From Flavobacterium sp. (GTDB lineage Bacteria > Bacteroidota > Bacteroidia > Flavobacteriales > Flavobacteriaceae): 64,000 nt of DNA. The DNA lies in contig NZ_JAIXSL010000007.1 in the NCBI RefSeq assembly GCF_027484705.1, positions 476,521 through 540,520 on the forward strand, given 5' to 3'. The position numbers were made by a program, and so were the translations under genes. This document shows positions 9,277-17,947 of this stretch, one piece after another (the first letter of the stretch is position 1; each line of letters begins with the position of its first letter). Below the pieces are notes generated by a model that was not told where the DNA came from, made no database searches, and saw nothing but the letters and a program-made list of their open reading frames with translations.

Positions 9277-9869
9277 TTTTTGTGAAATGCTTTTTTGTTG
9301 AAAACGATCAAAATTCCGACGCCTGTAGAAATGGCCATATCGGCGATGTTGAAAATCGCATTGAAAAACTTGAATTCCTTGCCGCCCCAGATTGGGAACC
9401 ATTGTGGGAAATGCCCGTCAACTATTGGAAAATAGAGCATATCGACCACTTTGCCATGAAGCACCTGACCATAAGGTTTGTCTGAAAACAAAGTCGCCAA
9501 ATGGTTGTGGCTGTTGTCGAAAATGATGCCGTAGAATACCGAATCGATGATGTTTCCGAAAGCGCCTGCGAGAATGAGTGCAATAGCTACAATCAAATAT
9601 GTTGAGCTGTTTTTCTGTACGGAATCCCAGAGCCAATAACCGATTGCGGTAACTGCAACCAATCTAAAAAGCGTTAAAAACAATTTGCCATACGTTCCCG
9701 GAATTTCAGTTCCCCACGCCATGCCTTCGTTTTCGATGAACAGGATTTTGAACCAGCTGAACACACTAACTTCTTCTCCGAGAACAAAATTGGTTTTGAT
9801 GTAAATCTTGCTGACCTGATCTACTAATAAAATAATGAAAATCAGGAAATAAGCGTTTCGTAATGACAT
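9273..9869 (-). CDS. lspA: Lipoprotein signal peptidase (signal peptidase II)
   Basis: A 198-residue inner-membrane aspartic peptidase that cleaves prolipoprotein signal peptides ahead of the lipidated cysteine. Four membrane segments are apparent. The two catalytic aspartates lie in GNIIDSVFYG and in FNIADMAIS, matching the GN-D-R and FN-AD motifs of the family (the usual Arg after the first Asp is Ser). A loop with VDMLYFPIVDGHFPQW precedes the second motif, as in Bacteroidota LspA. It lies downstream of the DksA-like gene, separated by a terminator hairpin. Confidence 0.94.
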   Translation of the reverse strand: MSLRNAYFLIFIILLVDQVSKIYIKTNFVLGEEVSVFSWFKILFIENEGMAWGTEIPGTYGKLFLTLFRLVAVTAIGYWLWDSVQKNSSTYLIVAIALILAGAFGNIIDSVFYGIIFDNSHNHLATLFSDKPYGQVLHGKVVDMLYFPIVDGHFPQWFPIWGGKEFKFFNAIFNIADMAISTGVGILIVFNKKAFHKN

Positions 9870-9907
9870 TTTTATGTTTTTAATGCGCCAAAAATAATAC
9901 TATTTCT

Positions 9908-9933
9908 AAAAAAAACGCTCCGGTTGGAGCGTT
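9908..9933 (-). terminator. Terminator between the DksA-like gene and lspA
   Basis: Inverted repeat AACGCTCC / GGAGCGTT with a short loop; on the minus strand it is followed by a run of T. It probably ends most ileS/DksA-like transcripts, leaving lspA with lower read-through or its own promoter. Confidence 0.7.
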
Positions 9934-9954
9934 AATTATAAGGTAATTTTATGC

Positions 9955-10335
9955 TTATCGTTGCATGTTTTTGGCTTCGATGCTCATCGTCGCGTGCGGA
10001 ACAATCATCAAGCGTTCTTTGCTGATGAGTTTTCCGGTTACTTTGCAGACGCCGTAAGTTTTATTTTCGACACGGAAAAGCGCGTTTTTTAAGTCGCGGA
10101 TGAATTTTTCCTGACGGATCGCCAATTGAGAATTCGCTTCTTTAGACATCGTTTCGCTGCCTTCTTCGAAAGCCTTGAAGGTTGGCGAGGTATCGTCGGT
10201 TCCGTTGTTTAAGTCATTCATATAGGCGCTCTTGATCAGATCAAGATCTGCTTGGGCTTTGCTGATTTTTTTTAGGATTAGTTCTTTGAACTCCGCCAAG
10301 TCGCTGTCGGAGTATCTTGCAATTTCATCTACCAT
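9955..10335 (-). CDS. TraR/DksA-family protein with degenerate zinc finger
   Basis: A 126-residue protein with an N-terminal coiled coil (about residues 1-95) and the C-terminal DksA/TraR finger region, here YGVCKVTGKLISKERL. Family members normally bind zinc through four cysteines and act in the RNA polymerase secondary channel with ppGpp. Only one cysteine is present, so zinc cannot be bound in the classical way. It starts 7 bases after ileS on the same strand, so the two are likely co-transcribed. Its target is probably RNA polymerase, by family; this is inference. Confidence 0.85.
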   Translation of the reverse strand: MVDEIARYSDSDLAEFKELILKKISKAQADLDLIKSAYMNDLNNGTDDTSPTFKAFEEGSETMSKEANSQLAIRQEKFIRDLKNALFRVENKTYGVCKVTGKLISKERLMIVPHATMSIEAKNMQR

Positions 10336-10342
10336 GGTCTTG

Positions 10343-13300
10343 TTATTTTGTAATTAGTATTCTTGTTTTAATGTCGTCGAATTCGATGTCGATTCCGTCT
10401 GTTATTGTGCCTTCAAAAACGAGCGTTTCGGTTAGTGTTTCAGATTTGATGTACGTTACGTTAGCGTGGACGGCTTTTTCGAGTTCGTCGTTGTTTTGCA
10501 GCTGCACTTTAATCTTGTCGGTCACTTCAAAACCGGAATCTTTTCTGATGTTCTGGATGCGGTTGACCAATTCTCTCGCGATTCCTTCCTGTTTCAATTC
10601 CTCGGATATCGTGATGTCAAGCGCTACGGTGATTCCGTTGGAATTCGCAACGAGCCAGCCTTCAATATCTTGGGAGGAAATCTCCACATCATCTTGTGAT
10701 AAAGTTATAGTATTTCCTGAGATTTCAATATTTAGGATACCTAACGTATCAAGCTGGTTGATTTGCTCTTGTGTAAACTCTTGTATCTTCTTGGAAATCA
10801 AACCCATATCTTTTCCGAAACGCGGGCCTAAAGTCTTGAAATTCGGCTTGATTTGTTTCACTAAAATACCTGAACCGTCGTCTAAAATCTCGACTTCTTT
10901 AACGTTGACTTCCGCTTTTATGAGGTCTGAAATGGCCTCGATTTCAGCACGTTGATGTTTGTCAAGTACTGGTATCATTACCTTTTGCAACGGTTGACGT
11001 ACCTTGATCATCTCTTTCTTTCTGAGCGATAAAACCAGTGAGGAAATGGTCTGTGCTTTCTGCATTTTACTCTCGAGAGATTTATCAACAAAGTTTTCAA
11101 CGTATACGGGGAATTCCGCGAGGTGAACGCTGTCAAATTTTTCTGACTTTGTGTTTTGCGTCAGGTCTCGGTAAAGCTTGTCCATAAAGAACGGAGCGAT
11201 TGGCGCGCCCAATTTACTGATCGTCAAAAGACACGTATACAAAGTTTGGTAAGCGGCAATCTTATCCTGCGCATAATCACCTTTCCAGAAACGGCGGCGG
11301 CACAAACGCACGTACCAGTTGCTCAGGTTTTCCTGAACAAAATCAGAAATCGCACGGGCGGCTTTTGTCGGTTCATAATCGGCGTAATAAGCATCGACGT
11401 CTTTAATTAACGTGTTGAGTTCTGAAATGATCCATTGGTCAATTTCCGGACGTTCGTGCAGCGGCACTTCGGCTTCTTCGTACTTGAATTGATCGATGTT
11501 TGCATACAACGCAAAGAATGAATACGTATTGTATAAAGTCCCGAAGAACTTGCGGCGCACCTCAGCAATGCCCTCGATGTCGAACTTGAGGTTGTCCCAC
11601 GGGTTCGCATTGGAGATCATATACCAACGCGTCGCATCCGGGCCGTATTCTTCAATGGTTTTGAACGGATCTGTCGCGTTCCCCAAACGTTTGGACATTT
11701 TCTGTCCGTTCTTGTCGAGCACCAAACCATTCGAAACTACATTCTTATAAGCGATTTTATCGAAAACCAACGTTCCGATAGCGTGCAAAGTATAGAACCA
11801 ACCGCGCGTCTGGTCTACACCTTCTGCGATAAAGTCGGCTGGAAAATCTTTGTTTTCGTCAATCTTGTCTTTGTTTTCAAACGGATAATGCCATTGTGCG
11901 TAAGGCATCGCGCCTGAATCGAACCAAACGTCGATTAAGTCAGATTCGCGTTTCATCGGTTTTCCTGAAGCGGAAACGAGCGTAATTTCATCGACTACAT
12001 TTTTGTGTAAATCGACCAAATCGTAATTCGACTCTGCCATGTTTCCGATTTCGAATCCTTTGTACGGGTTTTCTTTTTGGAAACCTGCTTGAATTGATTT
12101 TTCGATTTCGGTGTAAAGTTCTTCTACCGAACCAATCAGTATTTCTTCTTTTTTATCCTCTGTTCTCCATATTGGCAAAGGAATTCCCCAATATCTGGAA
12201 CGTGACAAATTCCAGTCGTTGGCATTTTTGAGCCAGTTTCCGAAACGGCCTTCGCCAGTGGCTTTGGGTTTCCAGTTGATGGTTTCATTGAGATCGAACA
12301 TGCGGTCGCGCACTTCGGTGATTTTGATGAACCATGAATCGAGCGGATAATACAACAACGGCTCGTCGGTTCTCCAGCTATGTGGATAACTGTGTACGTA
12401 TTTCTCTACTTTGAATGCTTTATTTTCTTCTTTAAGACGGATGGCGATTTCAACATCAACGGATCTTTCGGGCGCAGTGCCTTCATCGTAATATTCGTTT
12501 TTGACGTATTTGTCGGCAAACTCACCCATATGCGACGTGAATTTTCCTTGCAAATCTACCAAAGGAACTGGATTGCCATTGGCATCCAAGACCAACATCG
12601 GCGGGACTTCGGGAACAGCTTCTTTGGCTACTTTCGCATCATCGGCTCCGAATGTCGGGGCGGTGTGTACGATTCCGGTTCCGTCTTCTGTCGTAACGAA
12701 ATCGCCTAAAATCACTCGAAAGGCGTTTTCAGGATTTTGGTATGGAAGTGTGTAAGGCAACAATTGCTCATACCGGATTCCAACCAAATCTTGTCCTTTA
12801 CATTCAGCTAAAATTCTGTATGGGATTTTTTTATCACCGTCAGCAAAATTCTCGAAATCGGCATTATCATGGCTTTCGAAGAAGTTTTTCCCGAATTGTT
12901 TTCCCACTAAGTTTTTAGCGAGAACCACTTTAGCATGATGGAAAGTATATTGGTTGAAAGTTTCCACCAAAACGTAGTCGATTTTCGGACCAACGGTTAA
13001 AGCGGTATTTGACGGTAAAGTCCAAGGTGTGGTTGTCCATGCTAAAATGTGGATTTCACCAAAACCTTTTAAAAATTCAGGAAGTGTTTCGGATTTTGCT
13101 TTAAACTGCGCGACAATGGTCGTATCGGTTACATCGCGGTAACTTCCGGGCTGGTTGACTTCGTGCGAACTCAAACCTGTTCCTGCTTTGGGTGAATACG
13201 GTTGAATCGTGTAGCCTTTATACATTAAATCTTTATCGTAGATCTGTTTCAAAAGCCACCAGACACTTTCCATATATTTGGACTTATAAGTCACGTATGG

Positions 13301-13744
13301 ATTTTCCATATCGACCCAATAACCCATTTTTTCCGTAAGATCGTTCCACACGTCGGTGTAACGCATGACGGTTCTTTTACAAGCTTCGTTGTATTCTTCA
13401 ATCGAAATTTTGGTTCCGATGTCTTCTTTTGTAATTCCAAGTTCTTTTTCAGTGCCAAGTTCTACAGGCAAACCATGCGTATCCCAACCGGCTTTACGCT
13501 TCACCTGAAAGCCTTTCTGGGTTTTGTAACGGCAGAAAATATCTTTGATGGCGCGCGCCATGACGTGGTGAATTCCGGGCAAACCATTCGCTGATGGCGG
13601 GCCTTCAAAAAACACAAATGGGGTATTGCCTTCGCGCGTGGTGACGCTTTTTTCAAATATGTTTTCCTTTTTCCAAAAATCAAGAACTTCTGAGGCGACT
13701 GTAGGTAAGTCAAGTCCTTTGTATTCTGTAAACTTAGTGCTCAT
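10343..13744 (-). CDS. ileS: Isoleucyl-tRNA synthetase, type 2 with GXHH motif
   Basis: A 1133-residue class I synthetase that charges tRNA-Ile. The length and the KMSKR motif (residues 682-686, in place of KMSKS) place it in the long, eukaryote-like type 2 group, whose members resist mupirocin. The ATP-site motif normally written HxGH reads GIHH at residues 57-60 (ANGLPGIHH; DNA 13565-13576), so its first and third residues are exchanged. An editing (CP1) domain occupies about residues 200-400, including the conserved TTPWTLPSNTAL. The C-terminus lacks the four-cysteine zinc cluster of type 1 enzymes as far as can be seen. Co-transcription with the DsaA-like finger gene downstream (the DksA/TraR protein) is likely. 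Confidence 0.95.
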   Translation of the reverse strand: MSTKFTEYKGLDLPTVASEVLDFWKKENIFEKSVTTREGNTPFVFFEGPPSANGLPGIHHVMARAIKDIFCRYKTQKGFQVKRKAGWDTHGLPVELGTEKELGITKEDIGTKISIEEYNEACKRTVMRYTDVWNDLTEKMGYWVDMENPYVTYKSKYMESVWWLLKQIYDKDLMYKGYTIQPYSPKAGTGLSSHEVNQPGSYRDVTDTTIVAQFKAKSETLPEFLKGFGEIHILAWTTTPWTLPSNTALTVGPKIDYVLVETFNQYTFHHAKVVLAKNLVGKQFGKNFFESHDNADFENFADGDKKIPYRILAECKGQDLVGIRYEQLLPYTLPYQNPENAFRVILGDFVTTEDGTGIVHTAPTFGADDAKVAKEAVPEVPPMLVLDANGNPVPLVDLQGKFTSHMGEFADKYVKNEYYDEGTAPERSVDVEIAIRLKEENKAFKVEKYVHSYPHSWRTDEPLLYYPLDSWFIKITEVRDRMFDLNETINWKPKATGEGRFGNWLKNANDWNLSRSRYWGIPLPIWRTEDKKEEILIGSVEELYTEIEKSIQAGFQKENPYKGFEIGNMAESNYDLVDLHKNVVDEITLVSASGKPMKRESDLIDVWFDSGAMPYAQWHYPFENKDKIDENKDFPADFIAEGVDQTRGWFYTLHAIGTLVFDKIAYKNVVSNGLVLDKNGQKMSKRLGNATDPFKTIEEYGPDATRWYMISNANPWDNLKFDIEGIAEVRRKFFGTLYNTYSFFALYANIDQFKYEEAEVPLHERPEIDQWIISELNTLIKDVDAYYADYEPTKAARAISDFVQENLSNWYVRLCRRRFWKGDYAQDKIAAYQTLYTCLLTISKLGAPIAPFFMDKLYRDLTQNTKSEKFDSVHLAEFPVYVENFVDKSLESKMQKAQTISSLVLSLRKKEMIKVRQPLQKVMIPVLDKHQRAEIEAISDLIKAEVNVKEVEILDDGSGILVKQIKPNFKTLGPRFGKDMGLISKKIQEFTQEQINQLDTLGILNIEISGNTITLSQDDVEISSQDIEGWLVANSNGITVALDITISEELKQEGIARELVNRIQNIRKDSGFEVTDKIKVQLQNNDELEKAVHANVTYIKSETLTETLVFEGTITDGIDIEFDDIKTRILITK

Positions 13745-13824
13745 GGTATCCTTTTCTAAAATCGATTTGCGAAAGTAAGGAATTTTGGTTTATCCGCCAC
13801 AAACTCCGCTTTTTTGCCTTAAAA

Positions 13825-15723
13825 TCATTGTGGTGTTAAAATCAGTGAAGTCTTGTAGAAATCATACGACGCATTGATCAAATCGCGGTATTCGTTATAT
13901 CGTTCCACTTCGAGATGGGTAAAATTGTAAAACTCAACAATGTCAATTTTGACCGCTTCGCCCTCAATGACTGCTGTCGACGAAAAACTGCCGATGACTT
14001 CGTTTTTATCGTTTTTGATTTCCTTTTTTATCGCCAGCGCATTGAGGTTCTTGACCGCATAACCCTTTGGAATTTTAAATGTAATGCTGTGACTATATTT
14101 ATTCGGATAAGAAATATCGATCGGATGTTTTCGGTTGGTTTCCTGATACAAATCGGTTTGCTTTCCTAACACTCGACCGATGGAAATCAAGTAATTCTTG
14201 CCCGCATTTTCAATCCATGATTCGTTGATCTGCGCTTCGGTTTCAATCGTAAACGGCATTTGGTTGTCGTAATTGTACTTGTATTCCTTGTTGAGAAAAT
14301 TAGATTTTTTAAGATCGACATCAAGCTCATTATAAACCATATTCTTGACAAATTCAGGGATTTTGTCTTCGGCGATATACTTCAGGTAACTTCTGTAATA
14401 ATAAGAACGATAGCCTGTGAATTCGCTTTTCTTATTTACGGTTACTTTTTCCATAGCCTCATCGATGCTGATTTCGCTGGTAGTTTTTACGATGTTATCG
14501 TCCATGGAAACGCCATCGATTTTTAGAAACGAAACATTGATGTTTTTTTTGCTGACTTCAAAATAGGCGGCATCATTGTTAACGCAAACAGAATTCGGCG
14601 GGCCGTAAGGCATCCAGTAATAAAACGGCGACACGTATTTTTTGGTTTCAGGAATGTAGATCAGGATTTCTGTCAGCATCGCCGGAACGACATTATCCTT
14701 GTCGAGATGGTTGTCAAACTTGTCCGTTGAAGCTAAGAATTGATATGGGATTTTGAGATAATCCAAGACATCTTTATAGAGATAAAGCACCATTCTTGGC
14801 GTAATTTTTTTCTCGTCGAAGATTTTTTTATAATTGTAGAAGCCGCCTTGGTCTGCAATCTCAATGTTTTCTTTGAGGTAAATATCCATTTTTTTGAGCC
14901 GCTCATCTAACGGAATCGAAACATCGTTGAGCTCTTGATCTTCAATGAATCTTTTGACCATCGATTTGGCGTTCGCGCCGTCGGCAAACGTATTGAGTTC
15001 GCGATAGTAGGATTCGTAATTGTAATTGCTGCTAACATCAACATAGTAATACACTTTTGCAATATCGGCTAAATTGGTGGCGCTCATCTCTTCCTTATAG
15101 GCCGGCAGATTGCTAACCGTAAATATTTTTTGTTTGCGGACGCTTTCGTCTTTCATGCCGTTGTAACCAAAAACATAAGTCGTGGCCGAACTCACGTTGG
15201 CGTTGATTTGGAACTTCCCTTCCAAAACCGGAATATCCCTTTGAAAATATTCCACACCGTTGAAATCGGGAAAGTCTTTGATGACATAATAATACTCGAT
15301 GATATCGCCTTTCTCGACGCCTCCAAACACGAATTGTTTTTCATCAGTTTGGTCTTTCTCGATGATTTTTTCTTTGGGCAATTCTTCTATTTTTCCGTTA
15401 GCTTTAATCACTCGTGCTTTCAAATCGCGGTAATCGCGTACATATTTTTTGTTGATGCTTACTTTGTTATAATCGTTGATACCATCATCCGTGAGTATTT
15501 TTATGGCGCGGTGCATCACCACAAATGCTTTGTAAGTGTATTGGCCAACGCGGTTGTCGTAAAGCCTGTAATCTTTGAGCACCACGGCCGGATAGCCTTT
15601 AAATTCCACGGGGATTTCCTTGAATTTTGGAACCGCTTCCCACTCGTAATTCTTGACTTCTTCCTGTTGTGAAAAAAGCAATTGACCAATAAGTAAGGTA
15701 AGGAACAGCAATACTCTTTTCAT
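13825..15723 (-). CDS. DUF3857 protein with degenerate transglutaminase-like domain
   Basis: A 632-residue exported protein with a signal peptide (about residues 1-18, ending LFSQ). The N-terminal DUF3857 domain includes the usual RAIKILTDDGINDYNKV and GDIIEYYYVI stretches. A transglutaminase-like region follows but the position that should hold the catalytic Cys (YGDCKD in relatives) reads FDEKKITPRMV, without cysteine, so peptidase or cross-linking activity is unlikely. Its start overlaps the end of the upstream paralogue by 4 bases (ATGA), so the two proteins are probably made together and may work as a pair in the periplasm. Actual function unknown. Confidence 0.8.
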   Translation of the reverse strand: MKRVLLFLTLLIGQLLFSQQEEVKNYEWEAVPKFKEIPVEFKGYPAVVLKDYRLYDNRVGQYTYKAFVVMHRAIKILTDDGINDYNKVSINKKYVRDYRDLKARVIKANGKIEELPKEKIIEKDQTDEKQFVFGGVEKGDIIEYYYVIKDFPDFNGVEYFQRDIPVLEGKFQINANVSSATTYVFGYNGMKDESVRKQKIFTVSNLPAYKEEMSATNLADIAKVYYYVDVSSNYNYESYYRELNTFADGANAKSMVKRFIEDQELNDVSIPLDERLKKMDIYLKENIEIADQGGFYNYKKIFDEKKITPRMVLYLYKDVLDYLKIPYQFLASTDKFDNHLDKDNVVPAMLTEILIYIPETKKYVSPFYYWMPYGPPNSVCVNNDAAYFEVSKKNINVSFLKIDGVSMDDNIVKTTSEISIDEAMEKVTVNKKSEFTGYRSYYYRSYLKYIAEDKIPEFVKNMVYNELDVDLKKSNFLNKEYKYNYDNQMPFTIETEAQINESWIENAGKNYLISIGRVLGKQTDLYQETNRKHPIDISYPNKYSHSITFKIPKGYAVKNLNALAIKKEIKNDKNEVIGSFSSTAVIEGEAVKIDIVEFYNFTHLEVERYNEYRDLINASYDFYKTSLILTPQ

Positions 15724-17612
15724 GATTTTGTCAGGATTATATTTTGATTGTATTGTTTTGTGATGCTTTTGATGGCCGTATTCCAGGATTCGAACTGATC
15801 TTTTTCGACTAACAGCGTGTTGAGTTCCATTTTTTGGCTCACGAGAATTTTATTGCCTGCAGCGGTATATTTGATGTTGACTTTGAGCATGTTGTTGGAA
15901 AAATTAAAATCATCCGGCTTATAACTCAATTGGTAGCCTTCAGGAAGCAAGACTTCATATTCAAAATTAAAAGCTTTCTTAAAATCGTAAGTAATCGGCG
16001 CTTTTCTTTTCTCGATATCGATGCGCGAATCGGCGTAAGGGAAAAACAATATCGGTTTAAAAACCAATTCATTTTCCACTGATTTGACCCATTTTTCCAA
16101 ACCAAACTGGTACTGGATCTGCAACGGATTTTGCGTTAAATCATCATTTTTGACTTCAATATTGGAAGTGCTGATACTGCCGATAAAGCGCGACAAATAA
16201 CTCTTGAGCATGTCTTCTTTTTCTGCGGTGGCTTTGTAATAAGCGATGAATTGCGTTTTTAAAAACCCTGTGAGCTCGAAATCGGCTTTGCCTGTCAGTT
16301 TGTTGCCTTCAATCTGAAAACGGATTTTTCCCGCGGTATTGTTTTGGACGGCATCTACCACAGGAACAGGAACGATTTTATAGTTCTGTTCATCAATTTT
16401 AAGCAAAGCTTGCTTTCCTTGAATGAATGGCGTAAAACCCGGAAATAGCGTATACTGCCCGGTAGCGTCAAGGAAATAATATTGTCCGGAGATTTTAGCC
16501 ACAGCAATCATGTGGTTGTCTACAATCGGCGTCGGTACTTTTTCGTAAGTGTAATTGTTTTGGCGCGTTCCGATCCAGGCGGTGTAGGATTCTATGTTCG
16601 CAACATGAAGCATTTCATTGAGTAGGTTCGCCATATCCTTGCAGTCACCATACTTTTTCTGGAACACATCGGCCGCTTCTCTGGGAATATAACCGCCCAT
16701 GCCATCCTCGAAAGCGACGTAATGCACTTTGGTTTGAACGAAATCGAAAATGGCTTTGGTTTTTTCGAGTTCGGTCGTCAATCCTTTGATGAGTTCCTGC
16801 GTTTGGGTTTTCAGTGAAGACTGATCCGTTTTATTAATGTCTTTAATAGTTTGATAATAAAATTTATAAAGATTGTCGACCGAACCCACGACGTTTTGTG
16901 TTCCCGAATCGTTTCTGTAATTTTTGATATAGTAAATCAGATGCGGCGAATAATAGGATAAGCTTGGAGCCGATTCAAAAACTTCTTCCTTGTCGCTGTC
17001 GGTCAATTGCCACGAATAGATGTTGAAATCACCTTCCTTTTGCGTTGTAAACTGCACTTTCTCGGTGTCGTTGCCCAGTAAAACATAACCAATATCGATT
17101 GTATTAGCAACCTTTAAAGTGATTTTGGCGTCTTTACACTCTAAACCGTCTTTAAAATAAAACGGGTCTAAAAACTGGGGTTTCCGAAATTGTTTTTTAT
17201 AGGAAGAATAGGTTTCAGAACCTTCCTTAAGGTTGGAGAAATAGTAATATTTGAACTTCTGGTCGTGGTAAAAGATATTTTCGATCTCGCGGTCTTCGGT
17301 AATGATGTTTCTGACTTTCTCTTTTTTCTTTTCCGGGGAAAGGCTGTAGGCTTCAATATCGCTGACTTCTTCAAACGAATCGGAATAGTCAATACGGTTG
17401 CCTATGACTTCGCGGTTGTCTTTGTCGCCGACCCATTTTCTTTCTTCGGAAAACAAAGTCACTGAAGGCGCATTGCTTTTGACATCGAGCGTATAGTAAT
17501 CCGATTTGCTGATGATATAGGATTTCGGTTTCGAAACCTGCGCCATTGTAGCAAAGGTGGCACTGCAGAAAACCAGGAGAATACCGATATATTTGAATGG
17601 GATGTTGCTCAT
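15720..17612 (-). CDS. DUF3857 and transglutaminase-like protein, intact triad
   Basis: A 630-residue protein with a signal peptide (about residues 1-24, ending TMAQ), DUF3857 in the first ~270 residues and a transglutaminase-like core. The catalytic residues are visible: Cys324 in KKYGDCKDMANLL, the histidine in IVDNHMIAVA and the aspartate in YFLDATGQY. The C-terminal third is beta-rich (DUF2569-type position in relatives). The pair with the following gene is tandem and coupled. Role in this family is not established; a cysteine peptidase or amide-transfer activity on a cell-envelope substrate is possible. Confidence 0.85.
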   Translation of the reverse strand: MSNIPFKYIGILLVFCSATFATMAQVSKPKSYIISKSDYYTLDVKSNAPSVTLFSEERKWVGDKDNREVIGNRIDYSDSFEEVSDIEAYSLSPEKKKEKVRNIITEDREIENIFYHDQKFKYYYFSNLKEGSETYSSYKKQFRKPQFLDPFYFKDGLECKDAKITLKVANTIDIGYVLLGNDTEKVQFTTQKEGDFNIYSWQLTDSDKEEVFESAPSLSYYSPHLIYYIKNYRNDSGTQNVVGSVDNLYKFYYQTIKDINKTDQSSLKTQTQELIKGLTTELEKTKAIFDFVQTKVHYVAFEDGMGGYIPREAADVFQKKYGDCKDMANLLNEMLHVANIESYTAWIGTRQNNYTYEKVPTPIVDNHMIAVAKISGQYYFLDATGQYTLFPGFTPFIQGKQALLKIDEQNYKIVPVPVVDAVQNNTAGKIRFQIEGNKLTGKADFELTGFLKTQFIAYYKATAEKEDMLKSYLSRFIGSISTSNIEVKNDDLTQNPLQIQYQFGLEKWVKSVENELVFKPILFFPYADSRIDIEKRKAPITYDFKKAFNFEYEVLLPEGYQLSYKPDDFNFSNNMLKVNIKYTAAGNKILVSQKMELNTLLVEKDQFESWNTAIKSITKQYNQNIILTKS

Positions 17613-17784
17613 CTTGATGCCGTTTTTAGCTTCTCATTTGGTCGTAATGGCGTCATTCCAGAATCAGGAAAGACGCTTCGTTTTTAAAATTAGGCTTTTA
17701 GAATGGAAGTGAAATGGCTCATTTCTAAAAAAAGCCTTGCGAAAGTAATAAATAGTTGTGAGTTATAAGTGGTTCGGCGGCAAG

Positions 17785-17890
17785 TTTTTGCGTGAGTGAT
17801 CGCGCGTTTGTCTGAGCTCTTTTTTAGGGCCGGGGTTCGGCCCTAAAAAAAGCGAGTCGCAAGAGCACGGCCCTTTTCGGGACACGCCCC
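17785..17890 (+). repeat. Second type of palindromic element with GGGGTTC loop
   Basis: A perfect 12-bp stem (820-831 with 839-850 of the 17 kb line, that is 17820-17831/17839-17850) encloses the loop GGGGTTC, the same loop as in the six copies of the 3'-end element. The flanks differ: GCGTGAGTGATCGCGCG on the left and GCAAGAGCACGGCCC then GGGACACGCCCC on the right. It lies behind the LRR gene in the same orientation to the upstream gene as the other family. Origin and function unknown. Confidence 0.65.
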
Positions 17891-17892
17891 AC

Positions 17893-17924
17893 AAAAAAAG
17901 AGGATGCTTGTGACAGACATCCTC
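17893..17924 (-). terminator. Terminator of the LRR/T9SS gene
   Basis: Stem GAGGATG (17900-17906) with CATCCTC (17918-17924), followed on the minus strand by seven T (17893-17899). It lies 24 bases behind the stop codon. Confidence 0.85.
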
Positions 17925-17947
17925 CTGATTTGAATTCTTGAATCCGA

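Larger units (their letters stand above)
17613..17947. other. Intergenic region with hairpin element and terminator
   Basis: About 335 bases between the LRR gene end and the DUF3857 gene start, both on the minus strand. It holds the terminator at 17893-17924 and the palindromic element at 17785-17890. The stretch 17613-17784 must hold the promoter of the DUF3857 pair, but no clear TAnnTTTG box was found. Confidence 0.6.

Noticed and set aside
10317..10955. Open frame of 212 codons antisense to ileS
   Set aside because: Serine-rich translation is the mirror of the ileS codon pattern; no start signal or family feature.
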